Origin: Asterella californica
Lineage: Eukaryota; Streptophyta; Marchantiopsida; Marchantiales; Aytoniaceae
Assembly: GCA_036924285.1 (NCBI GenBank)
Contig: JAYKYS010000002.1
Span: 8,742,001 to 8,806,000, forward strand
DNA length: 64,000 nucleotides
Reading direction: 5' to 3'
The stretch's first letter is position 1; each line of letters starts with the position of its first letter. The position numbers were made by a program, and so were the translations under genes. The notes under the pieces are model-generated. The model ran no database searches. It worked only from the letters and a program-made list of their open reading frames with translations, and was not told where the DNA came from. Positions 32,176 through 44,499 of this stretch are shown one piece after another.

Positions 32176-33319
32176 CTGTAAAATGCGACTTGGTAGGACG
32201 AATACAAACATGAAGGAATAGAATAGACACTGCCGACTCATAATGCTCGGAAGTCGAGAGAATCCGGTTCGCTAATCTTAAATTCCTGGTAGGTTATGAG
32301 ATTTATGCTGAATGTATCCGGGGATTACGATCTCGGAATTATCTTTCCTTTTCCCCGGAATTTACCCATTTCACCTCAGTTCGGATACGACATCAGCAGT
32401 CGACTTGCCGGTCACCCACGAACTTGGGAGCGCCGACCAGAGACTAATGCAGCGGAAACGAGTGCTCAGCCAGTTCTCGAGTCCACATATATGCCTCGTA
32501 ACTACTAACGTATTTCACTGTCCACTAGCGCGCAACCACGTGTACATGATAGTGTATAGAGCTGACTAGCTGCTTTCAGAGGAGTACTGCTGCCACGCAG
32601 GAATACCAAGGTGTGACGTCAACTGAAGACTTGAGTCAGTCAGTGAAATATATTTAATTTGTTTCTTATTATAGTTCTTGTCCCTTGTCTCTTTGAGTCA
32701 GTGAGTGATCGAGTTTCACTCTGGGTAGTGCGGGACCCAAGGATACGAAGGTGGAATAGAATGCCGCGAGCCGAAAGCGAGCGCGTAACAGGAAGAGAAG
32801 AGAAGTCCATGAGGACGAGGAACGAGCTTTAGTTGATTTCAGAACGAGTTTTGAGGATCTGTGGCAATTCGATTTGACGATCTGTCGCAACTGGATTCTA
32901 AACAGTAAGAATATGGTTCGGTAGAAACAGGAAGGAAGCAGAGCGGAAGGACCATTGAAGAGGAAAGGAACAGAGCAAAGTGCGGGCAAGAAGAAAGAAA
33001 CGAAAGAAGAAAAGGAACAGATTTCCGAACGAGATTTGGTTTGAACATTTGTGGGAATTGGATTCTAAACAGTAAGAGCATGGTTCGGTAGAGAACAGGA
33101 AGGCAGCATCGCGGAAGAATCATTGAAGAGGAATAGAGCAGAGTGCAGGCAAGAAGGAAGGAACGAAGGAAGAGAAGGAACATAGAGTTTACTGGAGGTG
33201 GATGCAGCGAGAGTGGGACGAGGAATACTGCCAGAGAGGTTGATCAAATTGTAGTCATAGATTCGAAAGTCGTCACAACGGGGTCCAAGGCGGAGCCAGA
33301 GGACTTCGTAGTGAGTAGA
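32175..33319. promoter_or_regulatory. Upstream region of the VIK-like gene with tandem duplication
   Basis: The right part (about 32740-33319) is strongly purine-rich and probably includes the 5' UTR. It holds a tandem duplication: about 32892-33007 and 33059-33180 share GGATTCTAAACAGTAAGA and GGTTCGGTAGA, with many aligned A/G tracts, at an offset of about 167 bp. The kinase frame stays open upstream to 33143, but no ATG occurs there. No confident TATA box. Confidence 0.6.
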
Positions 33320-36300
33320 ATGCATGCGGCGAAGAGCGCCCTGAAAAAACTTAGTCGAGGAAGGCGGGGTGAGTCACCCGGGGCTGAGTCCCCGAGGTCG
33401 CAAGACGGTAGCTCGTCCCGCAGCTCGCAGATCTCTCCTAATTCTGAGCAAGCGGTAGCGCCCCTGACGCTCCTGTTCTTCCATTCAAGAAATGACAATG
33501 TAGAAGCGCTACAGAAGCTGCTGAAGGAGGACCGGAGTCTTGCGAGCAAGAGGGATTATGACGATCGCACTGCACTTCATGTGGCCGCCACTTATGGGTG
33601 CACGAACGCCGCCAAGGTGCTGCTTGACAACGGCGCGGAAGTCAATGCGCAGGATCGCTGGCAAAATTCTGTAAGAATCTTGCCTCCGACTCGTGTTTCA
33701 ATCTTGTACGACGAGGTCATACTTGATGTTATTCAAGAGTGCAGCGAAGCAGTTTATGAGAGCAGCGAAGGCCGAGATAACTAGCTTTCCTTTGAAATGC
33801 TGGATGGCTCCCTTGTGAAGGGGAAACCGTGGTAACGTCAGTACTGGCTTTAGTTTAGCTTGCTCGGATCTTCCTGAACCAATAGTTTTAACTGAACTTG
33901 GCATTTTCCAGTCTGGCTTTTAAGACAAAGGCGTCTTCAAACTAGAGTGGGAAAAGTGTCGTTAACTTCATATGTGATGGGAGACTCCCAGTGCATGCTT
34001 TAGTTCACGGATTATGCTTAAAGAAGCTTTGCTCTTTATTGGGTGCATAAGCGCAATGAGGCAATAAGTTGAATTTAGTTGAAGTAGTTGATAAAGTCTG
34101 CGAGACAATTAGTTGTCATCTTGGTTCGAACGAGGTGGTGATTCTTCAGATCTCGCGTTTGGCTGTGTGGTGAATTAACTTGAGGGTTACAAGGAGATAC
34201 CCTCGAGCGGAGACATTCGAGTTTCCGCTCGGAAAAGTCGATGCTCAGAGTTTTAGATTTTCCAGCTAGAGCTTTAGAAACTTGGCCGCATCCTGAAGAG
34301 CAGTTAGTGTTTCAACCCCAGTGATTGTTCAAGATGCCCTTATCTGCCAGTCTTTGGTGAGACATTCCTGCAGTTACTTGTGTTGTTGCACGTTGTAAAT
34401 GGTCAGCCTCTCGTTCTCATCTCACCACTGTTTGTCAAGTCAATGCTTTAATGAGGTGCGTTGGCGACACAAAATGGGTTTTCCATACGAAAAGTTTTCT
34501 CTGGTGCTGTGAGTAACTAACGTGATTAATTAGTGGGGCACGAGCAAGAAAACGCATAGGATAGTTTATTCACGATAAATTACGTCTGTATTCACGGGAC
34601 CCGGATTGTGGATGCTTGTAGCCCTTAGCAGATGCGAAGGCTTCAAACTACCAGGAGTTGATGAAATTGTTGACTTCGCATGGCGGGGAAATAAGGGTTT
34701 GTATTCTTCATCTAACCCTTCCATTACTTTACGGTTGTTCATTTTACATGATTATTTTTGAAGATCTCATTGTTGGTAACCGCTATTCTTGTACGAGCAA
34801 AGCTGAGATTGGTGGTCAGGTCACATCTTTGTTGGTGGACCAGTATGAGCGTGACTGTGGAAGTGCTCCACTTCTTCAGTCGGGGCACTTGTGCTGCAGC
34901 AGATAATGCCGTCTACCTCCATATCAGATCTGAATGCTGAAGCTGTACATTTCATCGTCGTCTAACAGGGAAATCATGGCCAGGAAATTAAATGTGTAGA
35001 ACCCCCAAAAATACTTAAGTCTGATTGGGAAATCGATCCTTCAGAGATCGACCTTATGAACAGCACGAAGATTGGCAAGGTCCGTATCCGGTATTTGATC
35101 TCGTTCTCCCTGTTGAATGTTGCATACACGTGCATGTTTCGATTGGAGATTTTGGATAATTTTCTACTCCATGTCGTAGTCTCGTTATGGCTGATTTAGC
35201 TTCTATTGTTACGTGCCAGGGTTCGTTTGGTGAAATAAGGAAATTATGTTGGCGAGGGACCCCTGTTGCAGTGAAAACAATCTTACCAGCACTCTCGGAT
35301 GACAAGCTGGTGGTGTAAGCATTTGATTCTCAGCTTTTATTCACCAACTCACGTAGTATCTTTCATGCAAAATACATCTGGCACAGTTATACCGTACTAC
35401 TAACCTATTTCGCGCAAAACTGCAAAAGGCATTTATTCTTACTGTATCGCGCACTAATGTTGATTCAGCAAATAGTTCACGCAAGTCCAATGGAGTTATT
35501 TACGTACTTCGCGCAGCTGGTTACACTACTGAGCTCACACAGTTTAATCCTCATGTAAAACTGGTCTAACGTGTCATTTAGGTCTTGGCGTGCACATATG
35601 CCTCTCTCTCCTTTTCGCGCAACCACCAGTCGTATTGCTTACTGTACACGCACCGCCTCCTAATATTTCAAAAATACATCGCGCGTGAGAATGCGCGAAA
35701 TAGGTTAGCAGTACGTGTCAAGTCGACAGGTGGGGTCAGAGAGCGGTCGAAGTTACGAAAGATGTTCGTTCTCACGCTTCTGTTTGAGATGCACTGAGAA
35801 GTCTTGACAACTGCACTTCCAATGAAGTCTGTCCATGATATTGAGAGGGGAATGAAAGTTCACTTTAATATGAAAAGAAGGTGTCGTAAGTTTACAGTTA
35901 AGTTACCTCGTATGTGACCGCAAGATGTTTTGAATAAGCAGGCAAGATTTCAGACATGAAGTGGAGTTGCTTGTGAAGGTGCGCCATCCAAATATTGTCC
36001 AGTTTCTGGGCGCCGTCACAAAGAAACCTCCACTTATGCTAATCACGGAATATCTACCAGGGGTATGTGACCTACCGAAGCTTGTTCAAGCCTTCTTTGC
36101 TCTATTTGTAGCTTACAGTAGTGGTGTACAGTTTGGAGGTTTACCTTTTGAGACATTCTGGATAGTTGATGGATTAGAAAATCCGCACCATTTCGCTTGA
36201 ACGCTATGTACAGCTGCTGGTTCATTACCGTCATTTCCTCTAGGTCACCTTAGTATGGTTCGTTAAGAGAGTGGCACACGGGCTAACGAGAGGATTCTCA

Positions 36301-39300
36301 TCCGACAGGGCGATTTGCACGTTGTGCTTAAAGACAAGGGTCCATTACCTGCAGCGACAATTGTCAGCTATGCACTTGACATTGCGAGGTCAGATGTTTG
36401 GATGTTTGATTCGGTGAATACGGGAAAGGGCAGTTACTTATATGGTAGACTATGATATCTGTTTTGGCTTGGTTGTTGTCTTCGCGCACCTAAATTGAAG
36501 ATGGACGAAGCTGTTACACAGTGTACCAGTTAATTTGCAGCTGATCAGATTTAAAGCTGTTTGAGTGATGCAGAGGTGTAACTTACTTGCACAATGGGCC
36601 CAACACAATAATCCATCGAGATCTCAAGCCACGGTGAATTCTTGTATTTACTTAGCATTCTATCAGCAGTTGCTTGCCTGTATCCCGGAGGAATGAATTT
36701 GTGACAGCTGTCTTTACTTGAGCCTTATATAGATGCTTTGAGCTGTAGAACTCAATTGTGTTACTTGTTGTGCTGTTTCTCATGGACCAAGGTGTTCTCG
36801 TCTCGCAGAAACGTTCTTATTGGCGAATCCAATCAGTTGAAGGTCGGAGACTTTGGACTCAGCAAATTGATGAAGATGACGAATCTGCATGATATATACA
36901 AGATGACTGGAGAAACAGGCAGTTGTAAGGCTTACATGCTCACGTTTTCCAAGTCTACACATCTTTAGCTAAGGAATTTCTTTCTTTCCATAACTATGTC
37001 TGGTGTCTGGAAAGCTTCATACCACAGTATGCATCCTGTTTGTAGGCCTAGGTTAGGTTGACGTTACTCTGGTGACGATATGACGGGAATGCGCAAGTAG
37101 TGGCTGGCTGGCTGCTTTATCAGATTTTGCTGATTGTCGATGCGTGAATAAGAAGCTCTACTGAAAGACCCAAGTTAGCACTTGATACTTGTCACTAACT
37201 TGTACTTGTAACAGATCGGTACATGGCTCCCGAGGTCTTCGAGCATCGTGCTTATGATAAAAGTGTCGATGTGTTTTCGTTCGCAATCATTTTATATGAG
37301 GTATGACCGTGATTGTCCAACCTTTGCTGTTTTCTTGTGTACCGGAGTGAGACTAATAAATTTGATTACTTCGTTTAGATACGAGTAGCACTGACATTTC
37401 TGTACATGTCTGTGTACGTTACTTCATTGCGGGATGAGTCATGTCTAGTAGGTTAGCAGATAATGTGGTCAGTTTCTTTCTGGCCTTTTGTGGTAGTAAA
37501 ATGCACTGAGAAGTTCGCGAGTTGTCGAATCTGAGCTTCCAAAGTAGCATGTAGATTGTCGTTTAGTACGATTTTTTTAAAGACCTACTCTCTTTCAGAT
37601 ATTAGCTTGACGTGAGGAGCTTAACGCCGAATGTTAACACTCACACTGAGTCAACAGTTCCTTGTGACTACATTCACTTTTAACTTATAGTTCATAACCG
37701 GAAGTACGGATTCTCATTTGTTTCTCCTTAGGATTACTCGGTTACACTGTGTATTCTTCAAGCACAAGCGCAGCGGATTGTTTCAGCTCTATTATTTATA
37801 TATCTTATGCATTTTTCTTTCCGTTGGTCCGCCCCTAGGTTACAGATATTCGCCAACTTGATGCTTAAAGTTAGCGCACATTCAGAACCAAATGCATCAG
37901 TGACGCACTGGCATGAAATTTTTTCTTCCTTAACTACCTCTGACTGTCGTCTCGCTGTATTCACTCGAAAATAGGTGCTCCTCAACTCACTTGAACTGAC
38001 TCTCTTTTGCGCGGGGTTCTTTGGCTATCTCAATCTAGTTCGCGTTGACTGCCTTCGCTTATTTCACTATTGTAGTACACAACTCCAGTTGTTTCCACTT
38101 CTTTGTTAGCTTTTACATTAGAATCGATCATATTGCATCAAGACATACCGCATTTGTTTTCCGGCAGTGGCAGTGGCATCGAACTTGGCGCTGAAGTTTG
38201 GCTGTCTCAATCTACGTTCGCCTTGACTTGCAGTATTTTCTGGCAGTGGCATTGAACTTGGCATTGAACTTTAGCTATCTCAATCTACGTTCGCCTTGAC
38301 TGCCTTGCTTATTTCACTATTGTAGTACACAACTCCAGTTGTTTTCACTTTGCATTAGCTTTACATTAGCTTTTACATTAGACTCGATCAGATTGCATCA
38401 ATACCTACTGCATTTGATTTCTGGCAGTGGCATTGAACTCGGCATTGAACTTTATACCAAGGGGAACCTTTTCTGGAAATGTGCTTCGTACTACACATTC
38501 CCATCGGCACACCCTCCGGTTACAAACAATTAGCTAACTCCACTTGGCAAGTTAGCGCAAATTCGGCCCCTAATCGCTTCTTACTGTGTACTTGGCCGGG
38601 CTAAGTGCGCGTTACATCTGTAATATGGTCCTTGATAAAATCTGCTTTTCTCGACGTATGAATATATGTGCTTCGCTGGGCTCGCTGCCCATCGAAGTAC
38701 ATAGCTGCCCTCAGATGTCCCGGAACTGAATAGAAACGCCTGGACCGACAAGGCCCTGATGAGTTGGCAAAGTGCTCAATTTTGTTTGATCACTTTTCCT
38801 ACTCACTGGTAGCCGCCTAACCCTCTCTGTCGGGTGCCGATGAAGTCAGAGAGCAGGTTGAGGTGCATGCACCGGGAGAGTGTTCTGCTGCATGCTCCGA
38901 GTGTACTTGTGGTAGTTAGGTTCTTGAGTGTACATCTAATCATTACCTAGAACTGCGCCCGTGACCTTTGTGCAACAGACTTTTTTGTATATTCCTTTGA
39001 CTTTTGTTGGGAGAATTGCTTCTAACCTCTGCGTTCTTCGTGGTTGACACTCTGGTGTTGCGTTTGCTGGCTCGATTATTCTCGATTGCCGCCTGTATGC
39101 TTCTCCAGACGATGTATCTTGTGTTTATGTTCGTCCTTTTCTAGATAACCTGCCCTTCATGTTCTCTGGTTTGCGACTTGTCGGTCTATATTATAGTTAT
39201 AGTACTTTTCTCGCTCAGATCGTTAGGCATCGTAATTTGTACTTGTATTTTGTCTTACAACCACCGGGGGATACCATCTTGGAAATGTGCTTACCCTACA

Positions 39301-41864
39301 CATTTCCTCTTGGCCCGACCTCGGTTATATACATTCGCTGACTTGTCACACCAAGTTAGCATACATGTTACCACTCTTTGTTACTCACTTTGTACTTGCA
39401 TGGGTTCAAAACTATTTGGGGGTTACCTAAGTTTGCGGGCGAAGTCACTGTTTTCTCAGAAAGCTGCTTTATCCGTGTACCAATATATATTCCTTTGCCT
39501 GGTTGGTCGTTCTTTCACTCGCCACTTCCGGCTGCTTTTACTGATTGTTCTTGAACTCATGTACACTAACTCTTTTCTTTGCGGTCTCGTAATTCCATTC
39601 TTTGCTATTGAAGCTTTTTACTTACTTCACTCTTGCTGTATTCAGCGCCACGATTAGATTCTTCATTCGCTTCGATCAGCTTGCATTGCATACTGTAAAG
39701 GTCACTACATTGCACTTACATAGACTGGCATTGCACCTTCTACGTGTCGGCTATATTGCACTCTATACCTGGGGGAACCGTTTTCTAGAAATGTGCTTCT
39801 CATTACACATCCCCATCGGCACACCCTTTGGTATGAATTCAAAATTTTTCGGGTTATTTAAAGTGTATGTGCGTAGTTCTTGCACTGTAGCTGCCTTTTC
39901 CCATGTACCAAGATATATTCCCAAAGGAATTTGTACTTGTCTTCTGTCTTACAGCTACCTGGGGGTACCATTTTGGAAATGTGCTTTCCCTACACATTTC
40001 CGTTGGCCCGACCTCGGTTATATATATTCGCTGACTTCTCAAACCAAGTTAGCATACATGTTACCACTCTTTGTTATTCACTTTGTACTTGCATGGGTTC
40101 AAAACTATTTGGGGGTTACCTAAGTGTGCGGGCACAAGTTACTATTTTCTCAGAAAGCTGCTTTACCCGTGTACCAATGTATATTCCCAGGGGAAGTTAC
40201 ACATAACGAAATATATTCCAAGACTAGGTCGTGGAAGTTGCGAGATCTGTTCATATTCCCTAGAGTCAAAGATCCTGCCCTCACTCTTCGCTACCGTACC
40301 GCAAGGAAACTTAAATCCTAGAAGTACACTGGAGACCTTTCGCAGTTCATGCACTTCAACAGGCCTATTGATTAGAGGATACCTTAAAGTGTCGGTGGTT
40401 GATTCTGCGATATAACTACGGATTAAATATAAACAACTGTATGTTCCCCATGTCATTATATCCAAACTCCTTGATTTACGAAGCCCTGCTAGGTAGGAAA
40501 TGTCTTCAAGTTCGGTTGGTACCTTCCCTTGTTCTCGACCTCAACCTCAGTGGACCTATGCCCTTTGATTTCTGTGTGTACCGATCGTTTACTCTCATAA
40601 CTAGGATGCACTTTTTTCTTCCCTTTTATCTTTCCTTCGGTTGATTCCTGTATCTTTCGCTAGACGTATGCTTTTTCTGTCATTCTCATCTCATTTGTTG
40701 TTCTATACAGATATGTATTAACCCTTAAATTCTACAACGCAATCAATGTTGAGACATTATCAAACTTCGTACTTCAGTCATATTAGTCATACAATCATTC
40801 AGTACTTTTTCATTCTCATTGCATGCTAACTTTGTTCTAAACCTCGATTTTCCTTGCGCATTAGGATGATCATAGTCATAGGACAGCTTGCACTCCATCT
40901 AGTACAGGTCATCTATCTTCTCATCATCAGGTCTTCATAGGTCATCTATCTTGTTCTTCCACAGGGCCCTGCTTTTTTAGAAATATGCTGTTTGCTACAC
41001 ATTTCCAACACTGTTCTCAGGTTGGACATTTTTCCACTTAACTCTCTAGCTTTAGCGTACATTAATTCCTTCGTTCGCCTGGCTATGTACGTCTCTGGGT
41101 TCTGTTCTCATCCCGTACCTTGAAAGTGTATGTGGGTAGTTCTTGCATTCCGCCTGCTATCCACATGGACCGAAAGGTATCCAAATTGGAATCTCTACTC
41201 TGGGAAAGTAGTCATTCAACGTAGAAACGGATTTCAGATTCCACGATTTGGAGTTAATTTCTTTCGGTATGCAATTGTTGTATATGTGATGCGCGTTGCT
41301 CATGTTATTCGGTGATTCTCTTAACAGTACTTAACATCAATTATGCAGATGTTTGAAGGGTCTCCTCCATTCTCCCACGTGGATGCCTATGAAGCAGCGC
41401 ATCAAGTCGCCAAAGCTGGAAAACGTCCACCCTTCACGTCCACCAAACCGTATCCTACAGGAATGAAAGAGTGAGTTGCCAAGATAATCTGACTGATATT
41501 TTAGCACTGTGGTAATCGTCTGGCGGGACCTCTTGACATACCCTGCGGATTCTGAGATACAATTTCCATATGTAGAGTCTGTTCCTCATGAAGATTCAGT
41601 ATGTTGTTTAGCTTTTGATTCAGACGTCTAAGTTCTGTACGTCACTTTGGTCACTAGTATATCAAGACACAGATGCCAGTGCATGACCAGAGTTTGGCTT
41701 CGTGCAGGTTGATTGAGGAATGTTGGCAAGGAGATCCATATAGGCGCCCACTTTTTGTGGATATCATTCCTAGATTGGAAAAGATGAGTCAGGAATTGCC
41801 AGCACCAAGCCCCACAACGGAACGTTCTCATCTTTGGCCGCGATTCTCTCATGGTTCAGGTTAG
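33320..41864 (+). CDS. VIK: VIK-like ankyrin-repeat Raf-like protein kinase, 11 exons
   Basis: The predicted protein has 457 aa. Exons: 33320-33670, 34622-34696, 34969-35079, 35220-35314, 35942-36062, 36309-36388, 36574-36633, 36809-36924, 37215-37300, 41349-41470, 41708-41864. All junctions are GT-AG and in phase. The basic N-terminus is followed by ankyrin repeats (about aa 45-140, with RTALHVAATYG and VNAQDRWQNSPLADA). The kinase domain has GKGSFGE (aa 178-184), VAVK with Lys198, HRDLKPRN with Asp294, DFG at 312-314 and APE at 341-343, so it should be active. Sequence and length match VH1-interacting kinase/ILK-type Raf-like kinases (MAPKKK group C). In Arabidopsis these act in vascular hormone and sugar-transport signalling; that role here is inferred. 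33320 is the first ATG in the frame. The C-terminus reads HLWPRFSHGSG. Intron 9 is 4 kb and full of repeats. Confidence 0.93.
35393..35715. mobile_element. MITE-like inverted-repeat element in VIK intron 4
   Basis: The ends are a 24-bp inverted repeat with one mismatch, CGTACTACTAACCTATTTCGCGCA (35393-35416 in two overlapping words) against 35692-35715. If the TA at 35395-35396 and 35712-35713 is the target duplication, the element is about 315 bp and begins CTACTAACC. This is the Stowaway/Tc1-mariner style. The interior carries several CGCGCA-type words and no coding frame. It leaves the host splice sites untouched. Confidence 0.8.
38020..38450 (+). repeat. Local direct duplication in VIK intron 9
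   Basis: The block with TTATTTCACTATTGTAGTAC and ACAACTCCAGTTGTTT occurs at about 38020-38180 and 38270-38450. A shortened copy of its flank (CTCAATCTACGTTCGCCTTG) lies between them near 38200-38260. The ends share GGCAGTGGCATTGAACT. The array looks like unequal duplication of a unit of about 180 bp. Confidence 0.75.
38918..39500 (+). repeat. Dispersed hairpin-bearing repeat, copy A in VIK intron 9
   Basis: Homologous to 4190-4775 in the DnaJ gene intron. From 39230 it is also homologous to 39940-40200. It contains the hairpin GGAAATGTG, nine-base loop, CACATTTCC at 39281-39307, then CCTCGGTTATAT, CCAAGTTAGCATACATGTTA and GGGGGTTACCTAAG. It lies in the sense direction of the gene. Confidence 0.78.
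39880..40200 (+). repeat. Dispersed hairpin-bearing repeat, copy B in VIK intron 9
   Basis: About 260 bp (39940-40200) is nearly the same as 39230-39490, with perhaps 90% identity by eye. The hairpin is at 39975-40001. A further truncated copy of the hairpin block lies directly upstream (39761-39838). Confidence 0.8.
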
Positions 41865-43739
41865 GCAATTGCACACATAAAATTCAGATGGTTGAGACCG
41901 AATTCATGACTGTATCATTACGTATTTCTACCGGTGGAGTACTCGTCTTCGCCTACTGCTTATAGCTTGTCGACAATGTTCAGTGACCTGTTCTACGGGA
42001 AGACCTCGCAGATCCTTTGAATGATTGTGCAGTAAAGCATTCCTGCTCGTATACCAGTGGAGGTAGGTTGTAGACTTGTTAACAGCATCTAAAGTGCATT
42101 GCGTGGGAAACTGATCAGCGTTTCGAAGAACAAATTCCTGAGATGAGGGAGCGGGAGGCTGAGTTTAACCAGTATTGTAGCTCTCGGCAAGAGGTCCGGA
42201 GTCCGCACAAGGCGGAGAGCGTGTTCCTGGCCCGATCTCAAGACGAGCTTCAGGTGGAGTGTTGGCAGTTTCATTGCGTTCAGTGCCCAATGCCACGCTC
42301 TTAATTCGCGGTACTGGGAAGCTTGAATTGTCTTTCACGGAGTGAAGACGCTACCATCAGGTTTTTAGACTTTGTGTTCTTCATCATGTTGCTCGAAGTA
42401 TATCAGTTTAGAGCAGTGCTGTGTGCAGTCCCTTGGTAGCGCCGAGACGGCATAGTTGCTTCGTTTTGATCACCTGGATCAACCCTGATTATCATTTAGT
42501 CCTGGAGGTGTGGACTGACTGCAGATTATTCATCAGCGGGAGGAACGGGTCTTTTGGATTTTGAGTAATAGAATTCGTCTTAGGAGGAGAGTTTCTTGAG
42601 TTACTGTGAATCAGACTGAGACCTCTCCATTCCGTGTACAGAGTTCCCAGAGGACATTAATGCGAACCGAGAGAAGGGAACTAGGGATATGAAGATCCAA
42701 TGATGGTAATTCTAGATATCGTAAGGAAATAAAATGTAACTTCCCAAATTATTGCAAGCCAAGATGAGTCAATTGCCAGTCACTCGAGTATCGGTAATAT
42801 ACGGTACTTGAACTTCTCACTGTGTGTATTATTTGGTTGGGATTCTCCGGACTGGTCATCACCTAGGCTGCGAAATGTCTTCTCGTTGCTTCCAGATTGT
42901 ATTCCTCTTTACTTGTCTTCGAATCCCCGAGACATTTTTCTGTCATGCGTGTTTCTACTATATGCTTTTAATCGTCAGCCCTCCCTTACCCCGTGGCATC
43001 AGCAGAGTTGTTGATGTAGTGACACGCATGCTCAGTGATTTCAACTACGTAATCAGTCGGCCCAGTAAAGAGATCAGTGGAAATGGACCCACATGAGTTT
43101 CAAAACAAGATCGTAGTACATTTTCAGCCTCTCTGGGCTTTTGATATAATACACTCAACTGGAAATACTTAAGTGGATCCAGGGTCTCTCCAGACTCAAG
43201 CTCCTAATATTCTCCAGGAAGGGTATAGCAAACTTCACGAGCACCAGAACCAGTGTTGGGAAATTTCTCACACATGCTGCAAGTGCTCGAGATAGAATAC
43301 GTAAGAAAGAAACATACTGTACTCTACAGAGGCTCCTTGTCAGCTGCGTATTTAAGAACATACCGTGCAACATGTCATGCTGACTCAAGAATCTAGGGCG
43401 CACCTACTGCATCATACATTTGAGGTCCAATGAAGACTTGTTATGATATGATTCATGTTTGTGGAGTCATGTCTTTGTTAGCTTTTCTTTTTGTGCTTTT
43501 CCTTCATCTCTTTGGCTCGCTTTGCGCTTATGCTTATGAGGCTATTTGCTTCGCCCTAATTTTCGCCCGGCAATTATAGAAACAAATATTTTGCATTCCT
43601 CGGCAACCACTGATGAGAGCCACGTTATGGAAGTTCTCAGAGACCATTATCGATGTTCCACCAAAATGCTGCGGAACATGGGGTACAATGATTTGCAGAA
43701 GACGAAAGGAGTTAAAAAAGGAAAACAATAGTTGTTAAC
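41865..43739. other. 3' flank of VIK and intergenic sequence
   Basis: This includes the VIK 3' UTR. An open frame without its own ATG, about 42108-42304, is hydrophilic (EEQIPEMREREAEFNQY). It could be an alternative last exon or chance. A small plus-strand frame at 43546-43731, rich in K at its end, is unrecognised. No gene is called. Confidence 0.4.
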
Positions 43740-43920
43740 TTGTCCGCTTTATCCCTTCAAGGGGCATCGGACTGTCCTTTGTGGGTAACCACAGCGTACC
43801 CAGACCAGATTGCACATACAGCGATTTCTTGCACCTCCAACCGGGAGCAGGCGGGTTTGAACTCCAGACCTTTCGCTTAGAGGTCTGAGACCCAACCAAC
43901 TCAGCTATCGATCTTCAATA
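43740..43920 (-). mobile_element. tRNA-derived SINE-like element or tRNA pseudogene (candidate)
   Basis: On the minus strand, starting near 43917, a perfect A box (TAGCTGAGTTGG) is followed after about 40 bases by a B-box-like GAGTTCAAACC. The anticodon arm has an over-long loop and the acceptor stem does not pair, so this is not a working tRNA. A body with GGTACGCTGTGGTTACCCAC follows to about 43740. No tail or target duplication was established. Confidence 0.55.
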
Positions 43921-44495
43921 CACGAGATCTCGAAGTATCGCGGATTGGGGGCCAGCACAACGTCCATGTCTCATCCATCCCCTTCCCCTGGCCTGAGTCG
44001 TCCTCACTCCAATACGACTTGCCACATGGAATCACTAGGTTGAGAGTTGACTTGGAGCGGAACCCATCGGAACCAGACATGACAAACTTTTTCTTCATAA
44101 GTCCCCGAAGCCGAAGGCAAATCTTTTTTAAGTCTCACGAAGTTGAAAATTTCTTCACGATGGCTCCTCGTGACGACTGCAGTTAGTATCAAAACTGCGA
44201 TGTCACAATTTGCAGTCGACATTCATCATCTCAGAAGCACGGATAGAAGCACGGATAGCCAGAGGTAAGCAATAATGACAATAAATTCGAATTTTGCACT
44301 GATGTAACAAGAATGCGAGATGGATTGAGAGATGAAAGCAGAGCAGAGGTATCAGCGAAGGGAGGTGCGAGAGAAGGAGTGAGTGTTATTTTCGATACAG
44401 AGTTCGTGAGATATGGTGACCTTGGTCAAATATGATTTCCATACATAGAAGAAAATAATTTCAACATGTCTTCGGACACACGCTATAGCAATCAT
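43921..44495. other. Intergenic sequence left of the gypsy element
   Basis: No gene seen. It contains a short doubled word, AGAAGCACGGATA, near 44235. There is no LTR here that would close the gypsy element. Confidence 0.4.
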
Positions 44496-44499
44496 CCCA

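Larger units (their letters stand above)
37301..41348. other. Large intron 9 of the VIK-like gene, built from repeats
   Basis: The other VIK introns are mostly 150-950 bp; this one is 4.05 kb. It contains a local duplication (38020-38450), at least five copies of a core hairpin (near 38475, 39281, 39787, 39975 and 40978), and two longer repeat copies (38918-39500 and 39880-40200). No open frame is conserved among them. Expansion by repeat insertion is the likely reason for its size. Confidence 0.75.

Noticed and set aside
33143..33319. N-terminal extension of the VIK-like protein
   Set aside because: The frame is open but its first codon is GTG and there is no in-frame ATG before 33320. The sequence is part of a purine-rich tandem duplication typical of a leader.
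39178..40206. Plus-strand ORFs of 108-173 codons within VIK intron 9
   Set aside because: They arise from two copies of the same non-coding repeat. The shared peptide (for example CFPYTFPLARPRLYIFADF) follows the DNA repeat and the frame is not preserved between copies or in the DnaJ-intron copy.
43848..43917. Functional tRNA gene on the minus strand
   Set aside because: A and B boxes are good, but the anticodon loop is too long and the acceptor stem does not pair.
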